This document shows positions 1 to 8,831 of a stretch of 64,000 nt of DNA, one piece after another. The stretch is from contig NZ_JAPVBJ010000004.1 in NCBI RefSeq assembly GCF_026967985.1, positions 1 through 64,000 of the forward strand. Reading direction: 5' to 3'. The position numbers were made by a program, and so were the translations under genes. This stretch comes from Modestobacter sp. VKM Ac-2984 (GTDB lineage: Bacteria > Actinomycetota > Actinomycetes > Mycobacteriales > Geodermatophilaceae). Under the pieces are notes generated by a model. That model did no database searches and had not been told where the DNA came from. It worked only from the letters and a program-made list of their open reading frames with translations. How positions within the stretch are numbered: position 1 is the first letter of the stretch; each line of letters begins with the position of its first letter.

Positions 1-2
1 AG

Positions 3-134
3 GTGGTCAGCGCGGCACCGGTCACCACCCGGGAACACGACCGCGAGCTGATCCGGCCACTGGTCCGGGGCGGGGAGGTCCGACGACGCCCCTCTGTGGT
101 GGGCTGGGTGGATCAGATCCGACTGACCGGGTGA
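3..134 (+). CDS. C-terminal end of an unrecognised protein (partial)
   Basis: An open frame enters from the left edge and ends at TGA 132-134, giving 43 visible residues. Third codon positions are almost all G or C, as expected for coding DNA in this genome. It overlaps the 3' end of the convergent acyltransferase gene by about 22 bases. The visible tail is Arg-rich (contains HDRELIRPLVRGGEV). I do not recognise the family. It could be a chance open frame. Confidence 0.4.
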   Translation: MVSAAPVTTREHDRELIRPLVRGGEVRRRPSVVGWVDQIRLTG

Positions 135-1507
135 CTCAGCTCGCTGGTCCGTTCGTCCACCGGGGCAACGCCCAGGGCGTCCGTGCGCAGGGTGGGCGCT
201 GCTGCAGCCTCGCTGATCACCGGACCACCCGGGGTGGCCCCAGGGGGGACGGTTGCCGTCCCTCCGGAACGCGCACGGTAGCGGCTGATCACCTTCCGGC
301 CGACCAGCTGCCCGGGCTTCTCGATGCCGTGGTAAGTCACCGCGGCCAGGAGGAGCGTGAACCCGACCATGCCGGCGAAGAGCAGGAGCGGGGCGACCGA
401 GGGCAGGGGCAGCATGAGCACCAGGGCGTGGCCCAGGTACACCGAGTAGCTGATCGTGCCCAGGTAGACGAAGACCCGCGGGTAGGAGAACCGCCGGAGC
501 AGGAAGAGCACACCGAAGACCGCGTATGCCGAGCAGAAGGTCAGTGCCTCGGTCCACCAGCGGGGGACGGCACCGGTGATCGGCTCCGCCGCGCCCACGT
601 GGTAGCAGAACTGGACCACGATGATGCTGACGAAGGCGAAGGAGAACACACCCGCAGCCGTCCGGCCGCTCAACTGACCGATGTCGTACCGGTACAGCGC
701 TGTGCCGACGAACATGGAGCCCAGCAGCAGCATCGCGAACCACAGATCGTGCGGTCGGTTGAGCATGAGCAGCAGCACGGCCACGGTGATGGTCAGCCCG
801 ACACTGCGCTCGGCCCCGCTCTTCAGCCGTGGCGCGATCACCACGACGGCAAGCGCGATGAGGCCGAAGACCACAGCTGGCCAGCTGCGGATCTGCGTCT
901 GCTGCAGGTATGCCGGCACGAGGGTGCTGCCGAGCACCAGGGCGGAGACCATGAGGCCCATCGAGATCCCGGCCGAACGACGGTGCCAGCCCAGCATGAA
1001 CAGCACCGTCATCGTCAGGTAGAAGACCATCTCGTACCCGAGCGTCCAGGATGCGCCGATCACCAACGGCCGGTTGGCGAAGACCTGGAGCATCGTGGTG
1101 TTGAGCAGTGTGTCCGACACCACCCGGTAGCCCGGGGCCGGCGCGGCCCACGGGGTGGCATAGAGGAGCAGGCCGATCCCCAGCACGGCGAGGTAGAGCG
1201 GGAAGAGGCGGAAGGCCCGACCGATCCAGAACTCCTTGAGATCGCCGCGGCGCTCCATCGACGCGGGGATGATGAACCCGCTGCAGATGAAGAACACCAG
1301 CACGCCGAACTCACCCGGCCGCCACCAGATGTGCGAGAACTCGAGCACGCCGGGCCAGATCACCTCCGCCAGGTGCTGGACGGCGACCGTGAGTGCCGCG
1401 ACGCCACGGAGTGCGTCGAGGAACTCGAGGCGGCCGTTGCGCATCCGCGACGCATGGACCTTTGCGCCGCTACCGGTGGTGGGGGCGACGGACTCGACGA
1501 AGGACAC
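113..1507 (-). CDS. acyltransferase family 3 (OafA/YrhL-like) integral membrane O-acyltransferase
   Basis: 464-residue polytopic membrane protein. The N-terminal segment (residues 22-45) has the FLDALRGVAAL signature and the following His of acyltransferase-3 proteins. About ten hydrophobic helices run to residue 400, followed by a Pro/Ala-rich cytoplasmic tail. Such proteins transfer acetyl or other acyl groups to extracytoplasmic sugars, so modification of the polysaccharide made by the neighbouring glycosyltransferases is the likely role (inference). The GTG start at 1507 has GAGGAG three bases upstream. The more conventional start before the RNGRLEFLDALRG segment is Met22. The gene is followed by no obvious terminator. 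Confidence 0.88.
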   Translation of the reverse strand: MSFVESVAPTTGSGAKVHASRMRNGRLEFLDALRGVAALTVAVQHLAEVIWPGVLEFSHIWWRPGEFGVLVFFICSGFIIPASMERRGDLKEFWIGRAFRLFPLYLAVLGIGLLLYATPWAAPAPGYRVVSDTLLNTTMLQVFANRPLVIGASWTLGYEMVFYLTMTVLFMLGWHRRSAGISMGLMVSALVLGSTLVPAYLQQTQIRSWPAVVFGLIALAVVVIAPRLKSGAERSVGLTITVAVLLLMLNRPHDLWFAMLLLGSMFVGTALYRYDIGQLSGRTAAGVFSFAFVSIIVVQFCYHVGAAEPITGAVPRWWTEALTFCSAYAVFGVLFLLRRFSYPRVFVYLGTISYSVYLGHALVLMLPLPSVAPLLLFAGMVGFTLLLAAVTYHGIEKPGQLVGRKVISRYRARSGGTATVPPGATPGGPVISEAAAAPTLRTDALGVAPVDERTSELSHPVSRI

Positions 1508-1716
1508 AGGCTCCTCGTTCCTCCAAGCGGTGACCGCGACGGTCCGCCCGCGCTGGGCTGGCTGACTTGAAGCGCTGGACCTTCCTGGTCACATGCGCCG
1601 CGCCTCAGCGGGACGTCCCGACGCTACCTCCCGCACGGGGCCGACGCGGGACCACTGAGTCAGTGTGGACGGATGTGACGGGACGGTCCAGATCGTGACG
1701 GACAGGCCCCGGATGC

Positions 1717-1754
1717 GAGAGGAGGGGCGGCCTGCACAGGCCGCCCCTCCTCTC
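1717..1754. terminator. long perfect hairpin terminator
   Basis: A perfect inverted repeat of GAGAGGAGGGGCGGCCTG with only two bases between the arms (effectively a 17-bp stem with a 4-base loop). It lies just past the stop of the minus-strand glycosyltransferase at 1766 and upstream of the acyltransferase. It has no T-tract, as is common in actinobacteria. It most likely ends the glycosyltransferase operon. Confidence 0.75.
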
Positions 1755-1765
1755 GTGGTCCGGGG

Positions 1766-3238
1766 TCAGTCGGCTGGCGAGCCAGCACGGGGACCGTCGA
1801 CCGGCAGCGGGTCAGCCGACGCGCGATCGCTCGTCGTCGGCAGCGCGTCAACGACGTCCCGGAGGTCTCGGACCTGCTCGGCCATGAGCGCCACGCTGTT
1901 CGCCGTCGCGGCCTGCAGGTGGTCGACCCGACTGATCAGCGGGGCGATCTGCCATGCGGTGAGTCGTTGCACCAGTCGCTTGACCGCCGGCACGCCGGGC
2001 CGGGTGGAGGTCGGCGGCGGGGTGACGTACGGCGGGACCCGGCGGACGAGCACCGCCGCGCGATCGAGGTCGTCGTCCCGGCGCCTTGCCGTCGTGGCGG
2101 TCGTCGCTGAGGAAGCCTTGCTGCGGGGCGCACCGCCCCGCAGCACCGCAGCTCGGCGGACGATCACCTGCTGCAGGTCGCTCCAGGGCAGCTCCTCCAG
2201 CTCGGTGGCGTCAGCAGCGGTGTCCGGGGGGTCCAGCGGGAGGCCGGCCGCGTCGGCCATCGCCTGGCCGAGGGCGTGGTCGTCGTCGACGAAGGTCACC
2301 CGTCGCTGCGCCGCCTGTTCCTCCAGGCCGCCCACGCGGGTGGCGATCACCTCACGGTCGAACAGTGCAGCCCGTTCCAGCACGCCCGAGGACCAGATCT
2401 CGCGGTAGGGGAGGACGACGACGTCCGAGGCGAGGATCCAGCGGTCGAACAGCTCGTCCGAGACGTAGCCGGCGTGCAGCGTCGTCCGCGGGTCGCTGTC
2501 GGTCAGCCACTCGAGCTCGTTGAGGTAGGCCAGGAACTCCGGCTCCTCCAGCCGGGTGGAGCCCACGACGTCCAGCCGAGCGTGCGGTGCGGAGCCCAGC
2601 CGGGCGAACGCATGGACTGCCCGGTCGAAGCCCTTGTGTCGCTGGATGAAGCCGATGCACAGGAACGAGAACGCGTCGGCGGCGATGCCCAGCGACTCCC
2701 GGGCCTGCTCACGGGTCATCGACGTCCGCGGGAGGAAGGCGTGCCCGTGTTCGGACAGCACGGTCCGGGAACGGTCCACGGGGACCGTCTTCAGGAACAT
2801 GTCCCGTTCGGACTCGGAGTGGAAGACGATCCGGTCGACCTGGGAGAACGTGGTCCTGGCGGCCCGGCGGCGCACGGCCGAGGCATCCACCTCGGCGTAC
2901 TCGTACTCGTGCACCCAGATCTCCACCTGGGGGACGAGCTTGAAGACGGCGGCCATCGCCAGGTCCACGGCGGACCGGTCACTGATCGAGCTGTTCCGGT
3001 AGAAGAACGCCGGGTGCCACTGGATGACCAGCTTGTCGAATCCCCGCACTCGACGGCTCATCGCCGCCCACGCGCGCGGACCGGCCATGAAGTCCAGGTG
3101 CTGGTGGGCGGCCGAGGGCTGCGGCGAGAGCACCACCACGTCGTGCCCCTCACGCATGAGCGCGGCCACCGACTGGGCGGTGTAGTTGGCGATCCCGTCC
3201 CGCTGGGGCGGATAGGGGCTGACCATGAGGATGCGCAT
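1766..3238 (-). CDS. GT4-type glycosyltransferase with helical C-terminal tail
   Basis: 490 residues starting with MRILMVSPYPPQRDGIANYT, a typical GT-B N-terminal nucleotide-fold strand with Gly-rich loop. A second Rossmann half follows, with SSGVLERAALF in place of the usual E-x7-E donor-binding motif. The last 100 residues carry a predicted helix rich in Leu, Val and Gln, then a Pro/Asp-rich end. It starts at ATG 3238, overlapping the upstream glycosyltransferase stop by one base (TGATG), so the two are translationally coupled. Sugar specificity cannot be read from sequence. Role: assembly of the surface polysaccharide (inference from context). Confidence 0.85.
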   Translation of the reverse strand: MRILMVSPYPPQRDGIANYTAQSVAALMREGHDVVVLSPQPSAAHQHLDFMAGPRAWAAMSRRVRGFDKLVIQWHPAFFYRNSSISDRSAVDLAMAAVFKLVPQVEIWVHEYEYAEVDASAVRRRAARTTFSQVDRIVFHSESERDMFLKTVPVDRSRTVLSEHGHAFLPRTSMTREQARESLGIAADAFSFLCIGFIQRHKGFDRAVHAFARLGSAPHARLDVVGSTRLEEPEFLAYLNELEWLTDSDPRTTLHAGYVSDELFDRWILASDVVVLPYREIWSSGVLERAALFDREVIATRVGGLEEQAAQRRVTFVDDDHALGQAMADAAGLPLDPPDTAADATELEELPWSDLQQVIVRRAAVLRGGAPRSKASSATTATTARRRDDDLDRAAVLVRRVPPYVTPPPTSTRPGVPAVKRLVQRLTAWQIAPLISRVDHLQAATANSVALMAEQVRDLRDVVDALPTTSDRASADPLPVDGPRAGSPAD

Positions 3239-4506
3239 CAGAGCCCTCCACCCGTCTCGGGGCTGCCGGCCGGCGCGAGCTCGGCCACGGTCCCGGCCGG
3301 TGCCGGTGTCCATTCGACGATGTTGCTCTCGATGCCGTCGAGGACGGTGTCCCACTGGTAGCGCGCGAGCACGTACTCCCGGCCGCGCACGCCCATCTGC
3401 TCGGCCAGGTGCGGGTGCTCCACCAGCACGGCGAGCGCCTCGGCGAACTCTTCCGCATCGTCGTAGACGAGCCCGCCCTGACTGGTCTGCACGTGGTGGC
3501 GGACGACGCCCCCCTCGGCGATCCCCACGACCGGCCGGCCTGCCAACCAGGACTCCATGATCGTCCGGGAGAACGCTTCGTACCGGGAGGGCTGCACGTA
3601 GGCCAGTGCGCCGGCGTAGGCGTCGTTGCGGTCCTCGTCGGGCAGGAAGCCGACGTCTATGACGCGGTCCTCCAGCCCGGCCGGCGGACGTACCTCGCCG
3701 GCGCCCATGGTGACCAAGCGGAGGTCCAATCCACGCTTCAGCACGGCCTGGCTGAAGTGGGTGAGCAGTTCGTCCCATCCCTTGGCCCCCTCACGGCGGC
3801 CGGCGTAGAGGACGAAGGGGCCGGTGATCCCGTACTTCGCACGGAAGCGGTCCGGGTCGTAGGACTCCGGCACCTCGACCCCACAGCCCACGACGGCGTG
3901 AGGAGCGAGTTGTGGGTGGATGGTGTGCGCCAACTCGTGCTCGGGCTCGGTCTGCAGGAACAGTCCGGCCACCCCGGAGAGCAGTGGCTTGTAGATGTCC
4001 TGGTAGGCGGCGGCCTCGTCGTGCAGGCAGGTCCACAGCAGCGACTTGCCCGGAGCCACCTGCGAGCAGGCGTAGGAGGGCCAGAAGAGATACGGGCCGA
4101 AGACCAGTGCGCGGTACTCGTCGGCGTGCAGCAGCAGGTGGTGGTAGAGATCCGGCACGCGGACGTCGTCGTTCATCCACCGCTCCTGCTCGGAGAGAGA
4201 GAGCCGGTCGCCGGCGAGCATCCGGTGTCCCAGCACCGAGCGCTCGGTGCCGGGTGTGGACTTGACCGCCTCGAAGCGCCGGACGGTCAGCCCGTCCTCC
4301 ACCGCGGTGCCGACCGGCCGGTCGTTCTCCCAGGAGAAGTAGTCGGTGGCGGCCGTCGTGAGGATCTCGACGTCCCACCCACGCTCTTGCAGTCCCTCGG
4401 CGATGTGCCGGAGGACGATCTCTGCGCCGCCGACGATCTTGGGCCCGAACCGGGCCGGGACGATGCCCAGCCGGCCGGTTCGCTGGTCAGGGGTGATGCC
4501 GCTCAT
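3238..4506 (-). CDS. GT4-type glycosyltransferase
   Basis: 422 residues. The N-terminal half has the acceptor-side motif GPKIVGGAEIVLRHIAEGL, and the C-terminal half has LYAGRREGAKGWDEL and the donor-site region PSRYEAFSRTIMESWLAG, which matches the E-x7-E pattern of GT4 enzymes. The ATG at 4506 overlaps the stop of the upstream 119-residue gene by ATGA, and its stop overlaps the next gene, giving a three-gene operon. It is probably a cytoplasmic enzyme adding one sugar of the exported polysaccharide. The sugar is unknown. Confidence 0.87.
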   Translation of the reverse strand: MSGITPDQRTGRLGIVPARFGPKIVGGAEIVLRHIAEGLQERGWDVEILTTAATDYFSWENDRPVGTAVEDGLTVRRFEAVKSTPGTERSVLGHRMLAGDRLSLSEQERWMNDDVRVPDLYHHLLLHADEYRALVFGPYLFWPSYACSQVAPGKSLLWTCLHDEAAAYQDIYKPLLSGVAGLFLQTEPEHELAHTIHPQLAPHAVVGCGVEVPESYDPDRFRAKYGITGPFVLYAGRREGAKGWDELLTHFSQAVLKRGLDLRLVTMGAGEVRPPAGLEDRVIDVGFLPDEDRNDAYAGALAYVQPSRYEAFSRTIMESWLAGRPVVGIAEGGVVRHHVQTSQGGLVYDDAEEFAEALAVLVEHPHLAEQMGVRGREYVLARYQWDTVLDGIESNIVEWTPAPAGTVAELAPAGSPETGGGL

Positions 4507-4862
4507 CGGATCTCCAGGGTTGGCTCGAGGAAGACCGGTCCGACCTGTTCCCGGTCGGAGCAGTTGGCCAGGCGGTGCTCCGGGGCGAGCTCCGTGCCCT
4601 CGAGACCGTGGACGGCCAGAGTGACGTGGCGCCCCTCGCCCGAGGCCAGGGCGGGCACGTGGGAGCGCGCCGGCCGATCGCCCTGGACCGGATCGAGCCG
4701 CTGGCTGGTGAGACGGCTGTCGAGCCCGTTCACCCGGTCGGTGGTGCGGCCGGTCGAGGGGACCCCGGCCCCAGAGGTGCCTGGCTCGTCGGGCAAGAAG
4801 TGGCCGTTGCGCATCCGGGCGCCGGGGTACGTCGCGAGGGCGACGTTCTCGACGGTGGTCAA
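4503..4862 (-). CDS. hypothetical protein, first gene of the glycosyltransferase operon
   Basis: 119 residues from a TTG start at 4862, with AGGA upstream. The stop overlaps the next start by ATGA, which supports real translation. No signal peptide, membrane segment or recognised domain is visible. The sequence is hydrophilic with many Gly, Arg and Pro, and its second half (VTLAVHGLEGTELAPEHRL) looks like beta strands. A small sugar-binding fold is conceivable but unsupported. It is placed ahead of two glycosyltransferases that convergent transcription separates from the rest of the locus. Confidence 0.55.
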   Translation of the reverse strand: MTTVENVALATYPGARMRNGHFLPDEPGTSGAGVPSTGRTTDRVNGLDSRLTSQRLDPVQGDRPARSHVPALASGEGRHVTLAVHGLEGTELAPEHRLANCSDREQVGPVFLEPTLEIR

Positions 4863-5080
4863 GCGTCCTCATTCCTCTCGTGCTGGACGGTCGTCCGGGA
4901 AGAGCGACCGGACCCGCCCGGCAGGGGACAGGGGTGGCTCTGAGGTGGGCGGAGGTGGGCACGCTGGACCCATCGGGGCCGGCCGGCTCTCCCGGGACAG
5001 TACCTGCCGGAATGCCCCCGGAACGACCGCGGGAGACGGGTGTGGCCAGAGGTGCCAGAGGCACTCCAGCGGCTCCGAGG

Positions 5081-6163
5081 TCAGCCCACGAGTGCTCTGC
5101 GATAGGCCTGGACGGTCGCCTCGGCGCAGGCTCCCCAGGTGAAGGTGGCCGCCCGCTCGCGGCCGCGCTGGCGGGCCTCCTCGTCCTTCCCCGCGGCGCT
5201 GACCGCGACCAGCGCCGCGCTCAGCGCCTCGATGTCCGTGGCGTCGACGAGGTCCGCGCACGGTCCGAGCACCTCGCGCAGGGGTGGGATGTCGTTGGCG
5301 AGGACTCGCGTCCCGGCGGCCAGCGCTTCGAGCACCGGCAACCCGAAGCCCTCGTAGAGAGAGGGGAACACGAGTGCTGCGGCGCCGGCGACCAGGGACC
5401 GCAGTGTCTCGGCCGGCTGGTAGGGCAGCACCACCACGTCCTGGCTCGGGCGCACGACGTCGCCCCAGCCCGCCGGGCCGACCACGACCAGCGGGAGCAC
5501 CCGCGATCGGCCGGCGGCAGCGTGCGCCTGCACCAGAGCGGTCAGGTTCTTGCGCGGCTCCTGTGTGCCGACCGCGAGCAGGTAGTCGGCCGGCACCCCG
5601 TTCTCAGCCCGCCACGCCTGGGTCGGCGGCCTCGCCCGGGACCAGGACGGGTCGACCCCCAGCGGGGTGACGTGCACCCGGCCGGGGTCGAGAGCCAGGT
5701 GTTCGACGACCTCGTCGCGCACCGCGTGTGTCGGCGTGAGCACGGCCGCGGCGGTGGCTGCCTGATCCTCGATCAACCCGCTCAGCCGGCGGGTGCGCTG
5801 GTGCACGGTCCCGGGGAGGCGGCTGAACGCCAGGTCGTGCACGGTGACCACCCGCGGCGTGCGACGCGCCGGGGGGCCTGTGAAGTTGGTGGCATGCAAC
5901 ACGTCCCCGCTCGGGAGCAGCAGCTCGGCCGGCGGCCAGGCCGTCGCGGCCCAGGTGCGCTGCAGGATCCGGGCGGGAGCGGTCCGCCTCACCCAGTCGC
6001 CGGGCTGCACGTCCACCGGGCGACTCCCGTGGCGGATGGTGAAGGCGTAGAGCCGTGGGACGACGTCGGGACGTGTCCTCAGTGCCTGGTAGAGGTGCGC
6101 AACGTACTGTCCGATACCGGTGCGCGGCCCGAGAAGGGGCGTTCCGTCCAGGATCACGTCCAT
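5081..6163 (-). CDS. GT4-type glycosyltransferase, mannosyltransferase-like
   Basis: 360 residues with a GT-B fold. The start MDVILDGTPLLGPRTGIGQYV is like mannosyltransferases of the WbdA/WbdB/WbdC group. VVTVHDLAF and the HVTPLGVDPSW interdomain segment follow. The donor-binding motif is FPSLYEGFGLPVLEALAAG with both Glu of E-x7-E present. It resembles the two plus-strand enzymes at 10373 and 11601, so the three probably descend from one family. A TAGGGT hexamer lies nine bases before the ATG. With manC nearby, GDP-mannose is the most likely donor (inference). Confidence 0.88.
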   Translation of the reverse strand: MDVILDGTPLLGPRTGIGQYVAHLYQALRTRPDVVPRLYAFTIRHGSRPVDVQPGDWVRRTAPARILQRTWAATAWPPAELLLPSGDVLHATNFTGPPARRTPRVVTVHDLAFSRLPGTVHQRTRRLSGLIEDQAATAAAVLTPTHAVRDEVVEHLALDPGRVHVTPLGVDPSWSRARPPTQAWRAENGVPADYLLAVGTQEPRKNLTALVQAHAAAGRSRVLPLVVVGPAGWGDVVRPSQDVVVLPYQPAETLRSLVAGAAALVFPSLYEGFGLPVLEALAAGTRVLANDIPPLREVLGPCADLVDATDIEALSAALVAVSAAGKDEEARQRGRERAATFTWGACAEATVQAYRRALVG

Positions 6164-6172
6164 GTCGCGACC

Positions 6173-6178
6173 ACCCTA
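6173..6178 (-). promoter_or_regulatory. -10 element for glycosyltransferase 5081-6163
   Basis: TAGGGT on the minus strand ends nine bases upstream of the ATG at 6163. This predicts a transcript with an almost absent 5' leader. No -35 element is evident. Confidence 0.4.
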
Positions 6179-6300
6179 GAGGCTCGGTGCCGATGGTCGC
6201 TCGGGACGACGGACTGCCCTCGAGGGCGTCTGCCGCCCGCCGCCGGACCGCGAGCAGCCCAGCGGTCGGTCGGAGGGGAGCAGTGATGGATCGCCACTCG

Positions 6301-6306
6301 TATTCT
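6301..6306 (+). promoter_or_regulatory. -10 element upstream of wzm
   Basis: TATTCT, the closest match to the TATAAT consensus in this region, lies about 32 bases before the Wzm ATG. A normal leader with the GGAGG and GAAGG ribosome-binding sites would follow. Confidence 0.4.
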
Positions 6307-6338
6307 CGGCAGACTCAGCGTTGGAGGATGGAAGGTCA

Positions 6339-7316
6339 ATGACAACCACGGACTTCGACGCCCCGGCCCCCCGCGGTGCGTCGGCGCACTCGCTGGACGA
6401 GGCCCCGACGACCCCTCGCGTGGACGCGGTGGAGGCCCTGCCGATGGAGCGGGTCAACCCGCCGCGCACGTTCTTTCGGGGGTCGCTGAAGGACCTGGCG
6501 GACATCTTCAGGTACCGGGAACTGCTCTCGCAGCTGGTCCGCAAGGAACTCAAGGTCAAGTACAAGGACAGCGTCCTGGGGTTCTTCTGGACGCTGGTCC
6601 GCCCGATGACCCAGCTGGTCATCTACTACGTGGCGTTCACCATCTTCCTGGGCAACCAGCAGCCGGCCTATGCCATCTTCATCTTCTCCGGGCTGGTGGT
6701 CTGGGGGCTGTTCACCGACATCCTCGGTGGCTGCACCGGGTCGATCGTGGGCAACGGCGGCCTCTTGAAGAAGACCTACTTCCCGCGCGAGATCTTCCCA
6801 CTGTCGGTGGTCGGCGCGGCTCTGGTGAACTTCGGTCTGCAGCTGTTGGTCCTCTTCGCCGCGCTGGGCTTGGCCGCGCTGACCGGTTTCCAGGTGGTGC
6901 CGACCTGGGACCTCGCGCTGGTCCCGCTCGCGCTGGTCGTCTGCCTGACCTGGGGGCTGGCGCTGGGGCTCTTCCTGGCTGCGGCCACCGTCTACTTCCG
7001 GGACCTCCAGCACCTGATCGAGATCATCACGCTGGCGCTCTTCTGGATGGTGCCGATCGTCTACCCGATCGTGCTCCCCATCAACAACTTCTCTGAGAAC
7101 GGGAACAGCGTCCTGCTCGACCTCTATCTCGCCAATCCCATGGTGAACGTGGTGGCCGCCTTCCAGCGGGCCTTCTACACGATGGGTCCCGAGTACACCT
7201 TCGCCGGGAACTTGTGGGGCCGGCTGGGTGTCCTTCTGCTGGTCGGTCTCGGTCTGCTGTGGCTGGCCCAGCGCTACTTCGCCCGCACCCAAGGCGACTT
7301 CGCCCAGGAGCTGTGA
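6339..7316 (+). CDS. wzm: ABC-2 polysaccharide export permease, Wzm family
   Basis: 325 residues. After a roughly 60-residue cytoplasmic N-terminus comes the family signature RKELKVKYKDSVLGFFWTLVRP, then six hydrophobic segments. It forms the membrane channel that moves undecaprenyl-linked polysaccharide out of the cytoplasm, powered by Wzt. I chose ATG 6339 over the in-frame TTG 6321 because GGAGG and GAAGG precede it at normal spacing. The ATPase gene begins one base after its stop. The family assignment is firm; the substrate is inferred from neighbours to be a mannose- and rhamnose-containing glycan. Confidence 0.93.
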   Translation: MTTTDFDAPAPRGASAHSLDEAPTTPRVDAVEALPMERVNPPRTFFRGSLKDLADIFRYRELLSQLVRKELKVKYKDSVLGFFWTLVRPMTQLVIYYVAFTIFLGNQQPAYAIFIFSGLVVWGLFTDILGGCTGSIVGNGGLLKKTYFPREIFPLSVVGAALVNFGLQLLVLFAALGLAALTGFQVVPTWDLALVPLALVVCLTWGLALGLFLAAATVYFRDLQHLIEIITLALFWMVPIVYPIVLPINNFSENGNSVLLDLYLANPMVNVVAAFQRAFYTMGPEYTFAGNLWGRLGVLLLVGLGLLWLAQRYFARTQGDFAQEL

Positions 7317-7317
7317 C

Positions 7318-8577
7318 ATGACCACCGTGATCCGCGTCAACGACGTCAGCAAGAAGTTCTCGATCAACGTCAACAAGTCGCTCAAGGAACGGCTGGTCAA
7401 CTCCCGGCAGACCAAGGAGAAGCGGCAGGAGTTCTGGGCACTGCGGGACATCGACCTGTCCATCGACGCCGGGACCTCCATCGGCCTGATCGGGCACAAC
7501 GGGTCAGGGAAGTCGACTCTGCTCAAGGTCATCGGCGGGATCCTCAGCCCGTCGTCGGGCTTCGTCGAGCGCCGCGGCCGGCTGGCCGCACTGCTCGAGC
7601 TCGGCGCCGGGTTCCACGGCGACCTGACCGGCCGGGAGAACGTCTACCTCAATGCGTCCATCCTGGGGCTCAGCAGAGCCGACACCGACCGGTACTTCGA
7701 CGAGATCGTCGACTTCTCGGGCATCGAGGAGTTCCTCGACACGCAGGTGAAGTTCTACTCGTCCGGCATGTACGTCCGGCTCGCCTTCTCGGTCGCGGTG
7801 CACGTCGACCCGGAGATCCTGCTGATCGACGAGGTGCTCGCCGTCGGTGACGAAGCCTTCCAGCGCAAGTGCCTGGACAAGATCCGGGAGTTCATGCGCG
7901 AGGGGCGCACGATCATCTTCGTCACCCACGGGCTCGATCTGGTGCGCGACCTGTGCGACCGCGCCGTGCTCCTCGACCACGGGGTCATGCAGTACGACGG
8001 TGCCCCGACCCAGGCGATCCGGATGATCCGGGACACCTGGGACGAGGAGGCGGAGGCGGAGGCTGAGGCAGCGGCGGAGGCGGCGGCGGAGGAGGCGGAC
8101 GTGGCGGAGGCCGCCGGCGCGGTGGATGCGCCGACCTACACGCCCATGCGCATCTCCGACGTCGTCATCACCAACGGCCGGGGAGAGCCGAAGGACACCT
8201 TCTCCCCGGGGGACCCGTTCGGCGTGGAGTGCACGGTGACGTCGAGCAAGCTGGTCACCGACTGGGCGGTGGGCATCAAGATCGAGAACCACATGGACCA
8301 GAACTGCTACGCCTCCAACACGCACCTGATGGACCTGCAGCTCGACCCGATCGAGGGCTCCCGCCGAGTGAGCTTCAGCTACGAGTCGATCCCGCTGGTC
8401 GACGGCGGTTACCACGTGACCCTGGCCACGCACGGCGTCAACGGCCCGCACTACACCCGGGTGGCCCGGATCAAGAACTTCAAGGTCATCGACACGGAGT
8501 GGCAGGCCGGTCTGGTCCGGATGCCCGCGCGTGTCTCCGTGCAGCCGATCGAGGCGCCCGACGTCACGGTGCGGTGA
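7318..8577 (+). CDS. wzt: polysaccharide ABC transporter ATPase Wzt with C-terminal carbohydrate-binding-type domain
   Basis: 419 residues. The ATPase domain (1-240) has Walker A GHNGSGKST (59-67), signature YSSGM (about 148), Walker B ILLIDE (167-172) and H-loop His204. An acidic Glu/Ala linker (243-268) joins a beta-rich domain (272-415) of the Wzt C-terminal type. In E. coli O8/O9a that domain recognises the capped end of the glycan, coupling termination to export. It is one base after wzm and is followed by the WbdD-like gene, so a termination-dependent exporter is the natural reading. Confidence 0.92.
   Translation: MTTVIRVNDVSKKFSINVNKSLKERLVNSRQTKEKRQEFWALRDIDLSIDAGTSIGLIGHNGSGKSTLLKVIGGILSPSSGFVERRGRLAALLELGAGFHGDLTGRENVYLNASILGLSRADTDRYFDEIVDFSGIEEFLDTQVKFYSSGMYVRLAFSVAVHVDPEILLIDEVLAVGDEAFQRKCLDKIREFMREGRTIIFVTHGLDLVRDLCDRAVLLDHGVMQYDGAPTQAIRMIRDTWDEEAEAEAEAAAEAAAEEADVAEAAGAVDAPTYTPMRISDVVITNGRGEPKDTFSPGDPFGVECTVTSSKLVTDWAVGIKIENHMDQNCYASNTHLMDLQLDPIEGSRRVSFSYESIPLVDGGYHVTLATHGVNGPHYTRVARIKNFKVIDTEWQAGLVRMPARVSVQPIEAPDVTVR
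8043..8112 (+). repeat. GAGGCGGAGG-rich linker repeat in wzt
   Basis: Short imperfect repeats of GAGGCGGAGGC encode the alternating Glu/Ala linker between the ATPase and sugar-binding domains of Wzt. It is low-complexity sequence that could vary in length between strains. Confidence 0.5.
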
Positions 8578-8831
8578 CCCGCCGTCCTCCGCGCGCGGTG
8601 CCGACCGCCTTCGGGCAGGTCTCGGCCTGCCTCGCGGATCGGCTCGGACGTGGATGAGAACACGGCGGGCACGGTTCACGTGCGTCCATTTCCGGCTCGG
8701 CTCTGACGCCGTGCGCGGCGTCGGCGCACCGGAGGGCGGCTGCCGTGCGGGACACGGCATGCCGGACACTCAGCGACGGGACGGAGGCTGCCGGTGACGG
8801 ACGGCCTGGTAAACGGTGAGGGGACCGAGTG
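8578..8831. other. 254-base intergenic spacer between wzt and the WbdD-like gene
   Basis: No convincing gene on either strand. It contains a small hairpin (TGCCGTG at 8741-8747 pairing with CACGGCA at 8753-8759) and no recognisable -10 hexamer at a useful distance. The following start is preceded by GAGGGGA. A separate promoter or a processing site is possible. Confidence 0.4.

Noticed and set aside
131-1570. 479-codon open frame antisense to the acyltransferase
   Set aside because: Its product is Arg/His/Gln/Glu-rich without recognisable motifs, whereas the minus strand encodes a clear membrane enzyme.
1766-3778. Glycosyltransferase frame extended upstream to 3778
   Set aside because: The added part is Arg-rich shadow sequence over the neighbouring gene. 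The conserved MRILMVSPYPP start lies at 3238.
3238-5064. Glycosyltransferase frame extended upstream to 5064
   Set aside because: The extra N-terminal part overlaps the 119-residue gene in another frame and shows no glycosyltransferase motif. The conserved start is ATG 4506 with an ATGA overlap.
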